Below, one piece after another: positions 25,778 through 34,825 of a stretch of 64,000 nucleotides of DNA. Made by a program: the position numbers and the translations under genes. The DNA is from Pirellulimonas nuda. GTDB taxonomy: Bacteria > Planctomycetota > Planctomycetia > Pirellulales > Lacipirellulaceae. The DNA lies in the NCBI RefSeq assembly GCF_007750855.1, contig NZ_CP036291.1:1488001-1552000 (forward strand), read 5' to 3'. Each line of letters opens with the position of its first letter. The stretch's first letter is position 1. The notes under the pieces were generated by a model. That model was not told where the DNA came from. It did not search any database and was given only the letters and a program-made list of their open reading frames with translations.

Positions 25778-27598
25778 ATGGGAGCGGAAGTGATTAACCT
25801 TTGTACTCGCCGCATCGCCTTGGCCGCGTTTACTGTGCTGACTCAACTGGCGGCCTCACCGTGGGCCTCCTCTGCGCAGGAGGACGGCGATAAGGAGGAC
25901 GCCGCCGTCCCGCTCACCGTGACCGGGACCGTGCTCGACGACGCGGGCCAGCCGCTGCCCGGCGCCACGATTGAATGGGGCGTCGATACGCAGCGGTTCA
26001 GCGCTCGGCAGCGTGTGGTCACCGATCGCGAGGGTCACTACTCGATCCGCCGAGGGCGGATTGAGGAGAGAGCCCGGCTGGCCGCTTCGGCCCCCGGCTT
26101 TTCCGCTCAGCTGATGGGCTGGGACGCCGAGCCAGGCGCGGGGCCGATCGATTTTCAACTCCAGCGGATACCGAAAGACGCGGCGTTCGTCGCCGGCACG
26201 GTCGTCGACGATTACGGTGAGCCAGTCGCCGGCGTCGTGGTCGAGGCGTTTACGCCTGTGGTCGGAGTGCACTCAAGCTTCTCTTGGCCCACCGGGCGCG
26301 ACTACTTCCCAGGGCCCGACCGCAAGGCAACCACAGACGCCGATGGGGCCTTCCGTATCGAGGACCTTGCACAGCCGCTTTTCAACGACACAGGTGAGGT
26401 GCACCTCAGCCTGCGTTCGGAGCACCGGCACGTGAACGACGCCAACTACCCGCTAGGCGCCGGCGTCACGATCCGGATGCACGGCAGCGGCCGAGCGGGT
26501 GTCTTGCGTGGGAGGCTGGTTGACGCCAAGGACGGCCTGCCGATCGCCTCGCCGAAGGCCGTACGCATCGTCCAGCGTCATCGCACCGACGTGTTCGATG
26601 ACGTCGACGATCAGGGCTGCCTCGAGCTGCCGGGCCCCGTCACGCTGGGCAACACGTACTCTGTGAATGTCTACGTAGCGGGTTACGCCGCTGCGGAAGC
26701 GCGCCTCACTGCAGTGAACGCAGATTCGGGGGGCATTGCCGACATCCTGCTCACCCCAGCGCCCACGCTGCACGGCCGCTTAGTCGACGCCGACAACGGC
26801 GCGCCCATCGCCGGCGCCGAGCTCTTGTACGGGCTGGTAGGCAAGGTCAGCTACTTTGAATGGAGCAGCTTCGCGAAGTACACCGACGGTCTTCACGGCC
26901 TGAAGTTCGTTCAGCATGCCACAACCGACGCCGAGGGGCGGTTCTGGTTTTGTGAGCCGCCGGAGGGCGAGCACGGCACAATCATCGGCCGCCCAGCGGG
27001 GTACGCAGAGATCGTGCTGTCTCCCGCCGAGCGCACGATCGCCCCCGAGACGGGCACGCTCGTGGTGAGGCTGCCGCGGGAGGCGGTGGTGATGGGCCTT
27101 GTCGTGAAAGACGGCAAGCCGGTCACCGAGGAGCGTGTCAGCGTCACGGGCGCCAAGCGGGGCGGCCTGGAGCAGTGGCGTGTCGGGGTAAAGACCGACG
27201 CGGAGGGCCGCTACCGCTACGGCGGGCTCGCGGCGGGAGAATACGTCCTCCATGCGAATGGCTTCGCGCAGCCGGTGACCCTCGGCCACGCAGAGCAGGC
27301 GGACGTCGACCTCGGCCACGACGCTGGGACTTGGAGCGTCCATGGCTTTGCCCCGGCTGGCGTGAGCATCGCGTTCAGCCCGATGTTCGACTGGCAGTGC
27401 CGCCAACTGGACGCCGAGGCGGACAAAGAGGGCCGATACCAGGTCCAAGGGCTAAAGCCGGGCCGCTATAGAGTAAGAATTGATTACGTGGGCCGCGGTT
27501 TCAGTCGGGATCACGAGGTTGAGGTCGAGGTGACCCGCGATGGCCAGCAGGTCGACCTGGAGTGGCGTCGTCCGCCGCAGCCCAAGGCCACGACCTAG
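25778..27598 (+). CDS. Secreted protein with repeated carboxypeptidase-regulatory/CNA-B-like domains
   Basis: 606 residues from the ATG giving MGAEVINLCTRR; the signal peptide ends near SSAQ (about residue 34). The body is a series of about five beta-sandwich modules of the carboxypeptidase-regulatory-like/CNA-B type. Each begins with a 'xGxVvDxxgxPvxGaxV' strand: TVTGTVLDDAGQPLPGATIEW, VAGTVVDDYGEPVAGVVVEA, LRGRLVDAKDGLPIAS, LHGRLVDADNGAPIAGAEL and VMGLVVKDGKPVTEERVSV. It has no catalytic motif, membrane helix or PEP-CTERM tail. Such proteins are abundant in planctomycetes as surface or periplasmic adhesion/structural proteins. The C-terminal half of the giant BlaR1 protein uses the same module, which suggests shared architecture, not a shared pathway. 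Confidence 0.85.
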   Translation: MGAEVINLCTRRIALAAFTVLTQLAASPWASSAQEDGDKEDAAVPLTVTGTVLDDAGQPLPGATIEWGVDTQRFSARQRVVTDREGHYSIRRGRIEERARLAASAPGFSAQLMGWDAEPGAGPIDFQLQRIPKDAAFVAGTVVDDYGEPVAGVVVEAFTPVVGVHSSFSWPTGRDYFPGPDRKATTDADGAFRIEDLAQPLFNDTGEVHLSLRSEHRHVNDANYPLGAGVTIRMHGSGRAGVLRGRLVDAKDGLPIASPKAVRIVQRHRTDVFDDVDDQGCLELPGPVTLGNTYSVNVYVAGYAAAEARLTAVNADSGGIADILLTPAPTLHGRLVDADNGAPIAGAELLYGLVGKVSYFEWSSFAKYTDGLHGLKFVQHATTDAEGRFWFCEPPEGEHGTIIGRPAGYAEIVLSPAERTIAPETGTLVVRLPREAVVMGLVVKDGKPVTEERVSVTGAKRGGLEQWRVGVKTDAEGRYRYGGLAAGEYVLHANGFAQPVTLGHAEQADVDLGHDAGTWSVHGFAPAGVSIAFSPMFDWQCRQLDAEADKEGRYQVQGLKPGRYRVRIDYVGRGFSRDHEVEVEVTRDGQQVDLEWRRPPQPKATT

Positions 27599-27734
27599 TC
27601 CGAATCCACAACGCTCTCTTTCGCCTCATTCTTCGACGCGGTTCTGGGGGGAAGACTTTGAAGGTTTGTTGAGAGGCGCCCGCGACTCCTGGACCGTCCG
27701 TTGGCGCGGCCCAACCCCACCAGTAGTCGGGTGC

Positions 27735-29735
27735 CTAGCGTTTGGCGGGCATCCCGACGATCGACAGCTCCTTGTCGTACTCCACCCGCAGCGTGTACTC
27801 CACCGCGGCGCTGTCGGCGCCGGTCGAGCCGGCCGGGGCTTCGAGGTCCCACCGCAGCAGGCCCAGCTTGCGCTCGGCGGCCTGGTCGGGGTAGTCGGCC
27901 AGCTTCTTGCCGGGGTCGACCAGCGTGATCTTGATGTCGTCTTCTGCGACGGTGGGGATGCGGTCGACCAGCCGCACTTCCGCGGCCTCGCCCGCGAAGT
28001 TTTCGACGGAGAGGCGGTAGACGAAGTCGACGATCCGGTTCCCCCCCTGGATGGTTTCTTCCTTGCTCACCAGCTCGCGGCCGGCGCGGAGCGAGGCGTC
28101 GATCCCCAGACCCACGGTGAACGACTCCCCCGCCGCCACGGTCGGCACGGCGCCGCGGCCCACGAACTCGTCGCCCAGGAAGGTCGAGGCGGGGCCGGCC
28201 AGCAGCACCACCGCGCCCGTGTTGGTGAGCTTGACTTCTTCATAGACGTAGCCGGTAAGCACCGGCGTCGCCAGGCGGTAGAAGTCCCCCTTGAGGGGCA
28301 GCCGGGCGATTTGGATCAGCTGCCGGTCGCTGCGGCTGGGGAGCGACGTGCGCCCCGCTAGCTTGTAGCTGACGCTCACCCCTTCGGCGGGAGGCTGCGA
28401 GACGCTGCTGCTGCCCTGGGCTTTGCCAACAATGCCCCGGGCGTTGAAGTCGAGGATCTGCGACTCGTTGGCGAAGTAGTTGAGGCCGGCGTCGCCGTTG
28501 GCGCCGAATCCAGCGTTTGGCGTGCCGGGCTGCGACCCAGCGACCCTTCCGTAACCGCCGCCCCCTCCCATGCCGCCATCGGCTTGCTTCAAGAAAAGGT
28601 TGTCGTCGTTAGACTGAAACGCTTGCCACTGTGCCGAATCTTGCGGCATGTTCGCTGCCTGCTGGCGAGCACTGGCTAGATGTTCCCCTGATTGCTCCAC
28701 CGCGGCGTTCAGCTCGCCCAGCCGGTTGCGAACATCCGATAGCTTGTCGCGGCTCGCGTCGAGCTGCCGCTTGAGGCGGCTGTATTCCTCGGCGCCAACG
28801 GCGACCTTTGGGCCGCCGCTCGCGGGGCTGTCTCCCAGGCGGATCGCCAGCGGGTCGAGCTTGGGGGGCTCGGCCACCAGCGACGGCGTGGCGGTCGACA
28901 GCGTCATCGCGACGTCCGTCCAGTCCTCGCCGCTCATCTGCTGCACCTGGGCGTTGTACTCCACGGTCACCTGCTTGCGGTCGGCCCCCGCCCGCAGGTT
29001 GTACGACGGGCTCCAGCCGGCGCCCGCCACCAAGTAACGCAGCCGCAGCGAGGCGCCCGCCTCCTGGGCGTCGACAAAAACCACCGCCTCGCGGACCGTG
29101 GTCGCGGAACCGCTGGTGATGTTCTGGCGTTTGCGGGTCGCTAGATTGATCTCTTCGTTCAGCCCCCGTTGCGCCTTGGCGAGCTCCAACTCTTCGGCCG
29201 CTACCTGCTCCCGCCGAGAGAAGATCAGCTCGGTCAGGCTGGTCAGCGTCTCGGCGTTCAGCACGCCGTGCTCCAGCTCGTTCTTGGCGGTCCCGGCCGT
29301 GAAGCCCTCGAGGCTGTTCAGGTATTTGGTGCGGTCGGCCAACAGCTTCTGCTCCCGCTCGACCGCCGAGAGCTCGTCCCGCAGCTCCTGGAGCTGCTCG
29401 TCCAGCTCGCGGACCTCGGCACGCACGTCCTGCTCCACCGGCCGGGTGCGGTAGCGGACCGAGCGGATCTCCAGGCCCTCGCCCGGCTCTGCGTACAGGC
29501 TTTCGGGCAAGATCAACGCCGGCAGGTTGGTCACCACCACCTCCTGCAGCCCCGTCTGGTCCCCCGGCAGCGTCACCGAGCGCGTGACCAGCGCCTGACC
29601 CTGGTAGACGGTGACCTCGGTCACATCTCCGTCGGTGAGGCGGTCGGCGTCGACCGGTTCGGTCTCCTGAGCCGCCACTGGGCGAGACGCGAACGCGTAG
29701 AGCAGCAGCAACACCGTGAAGGTTCGCGTCATCAT
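27735..29735 (-). CDS. DUF4139 domain protein (mucoidy inhibitor MuiA-like)
   Basis: 666 residues starting with two ATGs; signal peptide MMTRTFTVLLLLYAFASRP. A DUF4140-type N-terminal strand set (VTEVTVYQGQALVTRSVTLPG) is followed by a long coiled coil (about residues 95-210: VRELDEQLQELRDELSAVERE). The DUF4139 beta domain starts with LRYLVAGAGWSPSYNLRAGA and QQMSGEDWTDVAMTLSTATP. A Gly/Ala-rich insert (GGMGGGGGYGRVAG) splits the DUF4139 domain, as often happens in planctomycete members. The function is unknown; the family is linked to cell-surface phenotypes in other bacteria. It stands alone, convergent with the preceding gene. Confidence 0.9.
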   Translation of the reverse strand: MMTRTFTVLLLLYAFASRPVAAQETEPVDADRLTDGDVTEVTVYQGQALVTRSVTLPGDQTGLQEVVVTNLPALILPESLYAEPGEGLEIRSVRYRTRPVEQDVRAEVRELDEQLQELRDELSAVEREQKLLADRTKYLNSLEGFTAGTAKNELEHGVLNAETLTSLTELIFSRREQVAAEELELAKAQRGLNEEINLATRKRQNITSGSATTVREAVVFVDAQEAGASLRLRYLVAGAGWSPSYNLRAGADRKQVTVEYNAQVQQMSGEDWTDVAMTLSTATPSLVAEPPKLDPLAIRLGDSPASGGPKVAVGAEEYSRLKRQLDASRDKLSDVRNRLGELNAAVEQSGEHLASARQQAANMPQDSAQWQAFQSNDDNLFLKQADGGMGGGGGYGRVAGSQPGTPNAGFGANGDAGLNYFANESQILDFNARGIVGKAQGSSSVSQPPAEGVSVSYKLAGRTSLPSRSDRQLIQIARLPLKGDFYRLATPVLTGYVYEEVKLTNTGAVVLLAGPASTFLGDEFVGRGAVPTVAAGESFTVGLGIDASLRAGRELVSKEETIQGGNRIVDFVYRLSVENFAGEAAEVRLVDRIPTVAEDDIKITLVDPGKKLADYPDQAAERKLGLLRWDLEAPAGSTGADSAAVEYTLRVEYDKELSIVGMPAKR

Positions 29736-30640
29736 CCGAGTAGTCTCTGGAAGTGGTTCGATGAGCCGAGTGGGGTGGCGTCTAAGCGTCAGACGCTCCG
29801 GGGGTCATCGTAGTTCCCTCGTTACTTAAGAATCCAGGAGCACAGCAAAGCTAGGCGTGGGCCAGCTAGCGCCCTCGTGCTGGGCTCCATGCGATACAGT
29901 CGGCGGCGGCCCTGATGGGCAGGGCGGGAGCGGGAGCTGCTAGGCTTGCAAGCGGCCCGGGGTAGGCCGGCAGACTAAGCGACTGATCGGGGAAGTGCTT
30001 TTATGCCCACGGCGCCGCCTCGGGCGGGGCCTGCCGGTCGCGGTGGGTGGACCGGGGCTGCGAAGCGCTGCTCGACGACACCACGCTCTTGCGGGGCGCC
30101 TTTTCGCCCGCATGCGCCCTAGCCGCACTGCGCGCGCACTGGCGCGTTGGGCCACATGGGCGCTGTCCTAGCCCCCGGGGGCCTAACTGCGCCACATAAG
30201 GCGAGTGAGGGCCTCAGGTGGGCATCAGGCGTATACAGCTTCGCTTCGCCTCGCCCACAGCGTCGCCGCCTTTCCATTGTTCACCATTGCCACTCGGCAG
30301 GACGAGCAGCCCACAACGGCTTCACCTCATGGGATCCCGTCTAGTCACCCCCACGGCCCAGATGCCTTTCGAGTAGGCGTGATAGGTCTTGTCACGGCTG
30401 GAGCCTAGCGCCTCCAAGACGTACCGCATCGACCCCCGTTCTCTGCCCGCAAGCGTAAGTCATTCTGGCACGTCGGCGCCGTGGCTGATCTCGTGATTGA
30501 GTCGGGCGCCGCTGACGACGTGTTGGCGCACCCGGTTGATGTGAGCCGACTGCCGGCCACGGGCTGCGGGAAGTGCGGCAAGCGTTCCCGGGCCGAGTAG
30601 TGTCAGCCGTTGACAGTTCATCACCACCAAGGCCCCCGCA
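29736..30640. other. Gene-poor region with R1 repeat copy C
   Basis: Upstream region of the DUF4139 gene and about 900 bp without a supported gene. It contains R1 copy C and its leader-like extension, listed separately. Beyond 30301 I see no structure. Confidence 0.4.
30105..30301 (+). repeat. R1 dispersed repeat, copy C, with leader-like extension
   Basis: R1 core at 30105-30227: CGCATGCGCCCT, CTGCGCGCGCACTGG, CGCGTTGGGCCACATGGG, CGCTGTCCTAG, ACTGCGCCACA, and GTGAGGGCCTCAGG. Unlike A and B it continues for about 75 bp into sequence also found after copy D: CTCGCCCACAGCGTCGCCGC, then TTCCA-TGTTCA-CAT-GCC and TCGGCA. In copy D this extension ends at a start codon; here no gene follows. Copy C plus extension therefore looks like the decayed 5' end of a gene unit. 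Confidence 0.8.
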
Positions 30641-30928
30641 ATGGACGACGCAAACGACAACCGTACGCTGCTGGTGGACCAGTTCGCCGAGGCCGTCGCC
30701 GCGCCCGACCGGCTCAAGTTCGTGCAGCGCCTACGCGATGCTGCCGAGACGGGCGACGCCGAGCTAGCCGCCGTGCTGTGGGAGTTGCTCGTTCGGCTGG
30801 AAGACCTGCTGGCGATGGACAACGGCGCCCCAACCCCTGAGCAGATCGATGCGGCCTGCGAAGCGATCCGGGCACGGTGGACCCCGCCGAGCGCCGTCAG
30901 CGTGCCAGCGGGTTCGCGTGGACGCTGA
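30641..30928 (+). CDS. Small acidic helical protein, 95 aa
   Basis: Not recognised. MDDANDNRTLLVDQFAEAVA is followed by two predicted amphipathic helices (RLKFVQRLRDAAETGDAELAA and LWELLVRLEDLLAMD), then [17 protein letters not shown]. Composition and heptad-like Leu spacing look like a real protein, but there is no Shine-Dalgarno sequence and no homologue I know. After its stop another frame reads AWTLTEAKEEETVDTPF..RVADMRA to a stop at about 30994. This could be the end of a protein separated from this one by a frameshift. Confidence 0.45.
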   Translation: MDDANDNRTLLVDQFAEAVAAPDRLKFVQRLRDAAETGDAELAAVLWELLVRLEDLLAMDNGAPTPEQIDAACEAIRARWTPPSAVSVPAGSRGR

Positions 30929-31158
30929 CGGAGGCCAAAGAGGAAGAGACGGTCGACACCCCGTTCGTGCGGGTGGCGGATATGCGGGCGTAGGGGGCGG
31001 CTGTTTGACAACCTGATCGGCGCCCCGGCGGTCAGAGCGTGAACGGCCGCGCCGGGGCTGGCGCAGGCGGCCGGGAAGTTGCGGCGAAAGGCAGGCCGAT
31101 CCTTGCAAATTGGCGTCGGGGCAGCATACTTCGATGGCAACTCTAGGAGTGAGCCGCC

Positions 31159-31866
31159 TTGTCGAAAGCGAAGAATAAGACGAAGGTCGAGCGACAAAGA
31201 AAAATCAGGCAAAAGAGAAAGGAATATCGTGATGGCGGGGCTGGCAAGACTTGGCGTACCGTGCTGTCTCTGCTTGGGCGAGCTAGGCAGCCATTTGCCT
31301 TTGGCCGAAAATGGCGAGTTGATCGACCGCACGCGGACGCAATCTCTTTCGGGGGGGATGATCGAGAGATAGCGTGTGCAGAATGGGTCACTGGTCGCAA
31401 AAAGTCGCCGCTAGAGTCCGCTTGTGACTATTTCGATGGTTTTTGCTCGAATGATTTGTACCCCTGGCGGCATCCGTTTCGGGGGCTGTCGATACGTTAC
31501 GTCGCTTGGGGCGCGACTGGGTGCTTAGCCACACTGGGTTTGGTTGCCGCCCCCATACTTTATAGGATCTGGCTCGACGAGCAGTGGGGAAGCCTGAAAT
31601 CCGCGATCGCAGTAGTGGGCATCATAGTTGCACTGCAGGTTACTCAACGCGCCGCGAAACGATTGCAGCAGCCTGCTAAGCTTGAAAAGCTTAAGAGCAA
31701 ATCGGGACGAGAACAAAAATACGGCCTGACCTCCTGCATTGGGCAGTTAGAGAAGCTTTATCAGCTACGAGAGGACGCCAGTAACAATTCGGGGTATTCA
31801 TCGTTTATCGAGAAAGCTGCACTGTGGATGAGGCCAATCCTGTTCGGCACAAGATTTGCGCGTTGA
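31159..31866 (+). CDS. Hypothetical protein with two transmembrane segments
   Basis: 235 residues from a TTG start 8 nt after a GGAGTGAG box. The N-terminus is strongly basic (KAKNKTKVERQRKIRQKRKEY). Around residues 113-140 a hydrophobic helix (YVAWGATGCLATLGLVAAPI) is followed by LKSAIAVVGIIVALQV, giving two close membrane passes. A basic, probably coiled tail follows (RAAKRLQQPAKLEKLKSKSG ... LEKLYQLREDASNN), ending FIEKAALWMRPILFG. Base composition is clearly less GC-rich than the region's average, suggesting transfer. It is 45 nt upstream of an IS4-family transposase whose far side holds a GAF-like gene of similar composition. The IS may have split one locus. Confidence 0.65.
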   Translation: MSKAKNKTKVERQRKIRQKRKEYRDGGAGKTWRTVLSLLGRARQPFAFGRKWRVDRPHADAISFGGDDREIACAEWVTGRKKSPLESACDYFDGFCSNDLYPWRHPFRGLSIRYVAWGATGCLATLGLVAAPILYRIWLDEQWGSLKSAIAVVGIIVALQVTQRAAKRLQQPAKLEKLKSKSGREQKYGLTSCIGQLEKLYQLREDASNNSGYSSFIEKAALWMRPILFGTRFAR

Positions 31867-31911
31867 AGAATAGGGCTAGCGCCAAGGGTAAACTTCGGTC
31901 ATCTTACCACG

Positions 31912-33099
31912 ATGGCCGCCAAGAAGCCGAAACTTGATGAGCGAGACGTGCGGGGGGTGAAGGAGCTGCGGGCGCTGCTTCCTCTGTTTGAGCGTCTGCA
32001 CGGCGTGGGCTGCGAGCGGGACAAGGCGGGCAATCGCGTCCTGCACATGGACGAGTACTCCGTGCTGATCTTGCTGTTCTTGTTCAACCCAATCCTCACC
32101 TCCCTCCGCGGCGTTCATCAGGCGTCCGAGCTCAAGAAGGTGCAGAAGAAGCTCGGCTGCCCACGGACCAGCCTCGGCTCGCTGTCCGAGGCGACCGCGG
32201 TGTTCCGCGCCGAGGGGCTGCGTGAGATCGTGGGCGAGCTGGCGGATCAGTTGGGCGCGCTGCCGCACGACCGGCGGCTCGACGGCGTCACCCAACGGCT
32301 GACGGCCGTGGACGGCTCGCTGCTGACGCGGCTGCCACAGATCGCCCAAGCGGCTTGGCAGGGCCGGCGGCGCCCGGACGGTTGGCGGCTGCACGCGCAC
32401 TTCGAGGTGCTGCGCGGCGCGCCGACCAACATTGAGGTGACGACCGGCCGCAACCGCAAGGACGCCAACGAGAAGGCTTCGCTGCGGAGGCTGCTGGAAG
32501 CCGACCGCTGCTACATCCTCGACCGGGGCTACGAGCAGTTCTCGCTGTTCAACGCGATCGTCGCTGCCGGCAGCAGCTACGTTTGCCGGGTGCGCGAGGA
32601 CCACCACTTCACCCCCGAGCAGGCCCGCGACCTTGGCCCCGAGGCGATCGAGGCGGGGGTGCTTGAAGACGCGGTCGGCAAGCTCGGCTCGGCCAAGAGC
32701 GTGCGGATCGAGCACCCCGACCACCCGGTGCGGCTGGTCCGCATCCGCGCCCAAGCCCACCCCAAACGCGGCGGCGCGGCGGGAAAAGACCTCGTGCTAG
32801 CGACGAACCTGATGGACGTCCCGGCCGACGTGGTGGCGCTGATCTACGTACACCGCTGGCAGGTCGAGCTGTTCTTCCGCTTCTTCAAGCACACGCTCGG
32901 CTGCCGTCACCTGCTGAGCGAGGACCCGGTGGGCATTGAGATTCAGACGTACTGCGCGATCATCGTCTGCCTGCTGATCAGCCTATGGACCGGCAAGAAG
33001 CCGACGCTGCGGACGTTCGAGATGATCCGCTTCTACCTGATCGGATGGGCCGATGAAGACGAGGTGCTGGCGCACCTTGAAAAACTCAAAACGCATTGA
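31912..33099 (+). mobile_element. IS4-family transposase (insertion sequence)
   Basis: A 395-residue DDE transposase, apparently intact. The N-terminal DNA-binding region contains LHMDEYSVLILLFLFNP and LGCPRTSLGSLSEA. The catalytic triad is D134 (AVDGS), D204 (YILDRGYE) and E319 in the IS4 Y-(2)-R-(3)-E-(6)-K signature: Y312, R315, E319, K326 (YVHRWQVELFFRFFK). GC content matches the chromosome better than the two flanking genes. I looked for terminal inverted repeats between 31867 and 31911 and in the 60 bp after the stop but found none that convince, so the IS boundaries are unknown. Confidence 0.92.
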
Positions 33100-33158
33100 A
33101 CCGCCGCGAACCGACCACCCGCGCCGCGCCGGTCGATGCTGCGCAGTACGCAAACCCG

Positions 33159-33731
33159 ATGGCCCCCAGCGCAAAATTCTGGGCAGACAGTTTCGCAACC
33201 ACGGCTCATCACGGTCGAACCGAACCAGTGAGCAACTGGCGGGCCGAACAGGATTGGATGAGGCGGGAGTGCCAGGACGTGCATCCAATACCGACCGATC
33301 ATTGGCAGGTGAGCATCGTGGTCCTGCGAGACGATTCGGGTAAGCGTATGGAGGTGGTCGCTCGTTCTGAGGAGATCAACGAATACCCCGGTTTCGATGG
33401 GGCTTTCGATGCCACCTACTCCATGGCTCGATTCGCTGGCATCCACCAGAGGACCGTCGTTGTCCCTGACGTTCAGAGCAAACGGGTTCCGTTTGTCTTT
33501 CCAGAGAAACAACTGGAGAGCGGGACGCTTCGGAGCAAAATGGTGATCCCGATCGTGGTGCCGAACCCTGACAGCGACAGGCACGTCTTTGTGGGAGCTG
33601 TATCAGTATCGAGCGACCGTCGTCACCATTTTGGAGATCGCCACAAGGCGGTACTGGAGGACGCGTTAGAGCCGATGCTTTCCCTACTTCGCCTAATCAT
33701 GAGGGCCGAAAAATGCCGACTACAACTCTAA
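33159..33731 (+). CDS. GAF-like domain protein, possibly truncated at its 5' end by the IS
   Basis: About 190 residues from the ATG giving MAPSAKFWADSF; an in-frame TTG at 33096 overlapping the transposase stop is an alternative. A GAF-like fold covers residues 50-180: HWQVSIVVLRDDSGKRMEVVAR (strands), DATYSMARFAGIHQRTVVVPDV, LRSKMVIPIVV, VFVGAVSVSSDRRHHF, and a final helix ALEPMLSLLRLIMRAE. GAF domains bind small ligands such as cyclic nucleotides or haem; the ligand here cannot be read. It overlaps the next small gene by 19 nt. The absence of a ribosome binding site, together with the IS directly upstream, suggests the true N-terminus may have been lost. Confidence 0.6.
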   Translation: MAPSAKFWADSFATTAHHGRTEPVSNWRAEQDWMRRECQDVHPIPTDHWQVSIVVLRDDSGKRMEVVARSEEINEYPGFDGAFDATYSMARFAGIHQRTVVVPDVQSKRVPFVFPEKQLESGTLRSKMVIPIVVPNPDSDRHVFVGAVSVSSDRRHHFGDRHKAVLEDALEPMLSLLRLIMRAEKCRLQL

Positions 33732-33940
33732 CCATGAAGCCGCATGCAAAGACGCATCATGAATTGAACCCAACGGAGTCATCCGTCAGATCATCGCCCC
33801 ATGCACTGGCTGCAGAAGTGCTTGCAGGAAGAATGACTCCGGAGCAAGCCGCTGAAATCGAGCGTAAGTCTGACTCATCTTCACGCTTCCTATGGTTGAA
33901 GATCATTCTCGGTGCGATCCTTCATCGCGGATGGAGTTAG
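33713..33940 (+). CDS. Small protein, 75 aa, overlapping the GAF-like gene
   Basis: Not recognised. It starts with an ATG 9 nt after GAGGG inside the end of the GAF-like gene, so it is probably translationally coupled. Features: a polar, Thr/His-rich N-terminus, a short helix (LAAEVLAGRMTPEQAAEIERK) and a C-terminal hydrophobic helix (SSRFLWLKIILGAILHRGW) that could anchor it in a membrane. Composition resembles the GAF-like gene and the two-TM gene on the other side of the IS. The three may be parts of one small transferred system. Confidence 0.6.
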   Translation: MPTTTLTMKPHAKTHHELNPTESSVRSSPHALAAEVLAGRMTPEQAAEIERKSDSSSRFLWLKIILGAILHRGWS

Positions 33941-33985
33941 CGTGCGAACTGCGTAGCTAGCTTCCGCGAATTGGGCCATGCCGGC

Positions 33986-34243
33986 ATGCCCACCCTACCC
34001 CCCGGCGTAACCCGCGACCGCTACGCCGCCACCAGCACCACGCTGGACACCTGCCACGCCGTGCAGGTGGAGTTCCACGATCTGCCGGGCAGGATCGGGC
34101 GGGCCCTGATCGTCTGGCGAGACAGCCCGCCGCGACTCCGCCCGGTTCGGAAAGGGCAGTCGATCCGCGACCTGAGGCCCGGTGACCTAGTGCGGTGCGA
34201 TGGGCGGGTCGAGTGCGTCCGGGGGCTGGTGCTCTATTGCTGA
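33986..34243 (+). CDS. Small 85-aa protein, paralogue of the gene at 25157-25414
   Basis: Starts MPTLPPGVTRDRYAATSTT; an upstream in-frame TTG at 33971 is less likely because the paralogue begins at the same place as this ATG. Full-length, gap-free similarity to the other copy: GVTRDR, DTCHAVQVEFHDLPGRIGR, LIVWRDSPPRLRP, GQSIRDLRPGDLVR, GRVECVRGLVLY. Most substitutions keep charge or size (for example ArgGly to ProGly in the turn), as expected under protein-level selection. A short beta-barrel (OB-like) fold is my best guess. It is in plus orientation 45 nt after the 75-residue gene; its partner copy is on the minus strand beside R1 repeats, so the family moves or duplicates independently of neighbours. 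Confidence 0.75.
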   Translation: MPTLPPGVTRDRYAATSTTLDTCHAVQVEFHDLPGRIGRALIVWRDSPPRLRPVRKGQSIRDLRPGDLVRCDGRVECVRGLVLYC

Positions 34244-34302
34244 TGGCCTCAGAGCCTATCCTAGCGCCTACGCCAGCCAAACGACCCAACACCGGAGCCG
34301 AT

Positions 34303-34584
34303 CTACACTGGCTGCTTCGGCCGGACATACAACTTGGCGTTCGGAAAATGCCGCCGCACAATCGCAATCCCTTCCGCGCTTAATGGCGCCAAGGTCGCAT
34401 CGGGCTCCGGCCATGAGACGACGGAGAAGTTTGGCTTCTCGGTCACACTGAGCCCAGAGAGGCGAGCACTCGTCACTTTCAACTGGCACAGTTCCCCGTG
34501 AAGCATAAAGGCGGTACCGCGTTCCCGTTCATAGAGAAGGGCTGTCAGTTCCGCCGACGTGCATTCCACTGTCTGCTTTTCCAT
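34303..34584 (-). CDS. Hypothetical protein, 93 aa
   Basis: Not recognised. MEKQTVECTSAELTALLYER starts 7 nt after GAGG (ACGAGGCCTTCG-ATG on the minus strand), a good ribosome binding site. The protein is compact, mixed alpha/beta and soluble, ending AEGIAIVRRHFPNAKLYVRP. Base composition is moderate for the region. It is convergent with the 85-residue gene and divergent from the S1/P1 nuclease gene. The 240 bp to that gene hold no other feature. Confidence 0.6.
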   Translation of the reverse strand: MEKQTVECTSAELTALLYERERGTAFMLHGELCQLKVTSARLSGLSVTEKPNFSVVSWPEPDATLAPLSAEGIAIVRRHFPNAKLYVRPKQPV

Positions 34585-34825
34585 CGAAGGCCTCGTTGAG
34601 TTGTGCTTGGAAGCCGATTAGCAGACCACGCCCGCCGACCCGGTCAAGTGCTAAATTGCCCCCGAGCGTATCTAGCGGGCGGCTCGATTCGCTTCGGGAG
34701 CTCGTGCTCTACCAATGATCCAGTTGGTTGACGCGGTGGGCGCCCGGTCGGCACAATCGACCCATCGGCCCCGTGAGTCGCGTTCGGGCCTGACTGCCAG
34801 TTGCAACTGACCCAAGCGCCCGACC

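Noticed and set aside
30930..30996. Coding-like tail AWTLTEAKEEETVD...RVADMRA after the 95-residue gene
   Set aside because: Only about 25 codons with no start; noted in the entry of the preceding gene as possible evidence for a frameshift, but too short to annotate.
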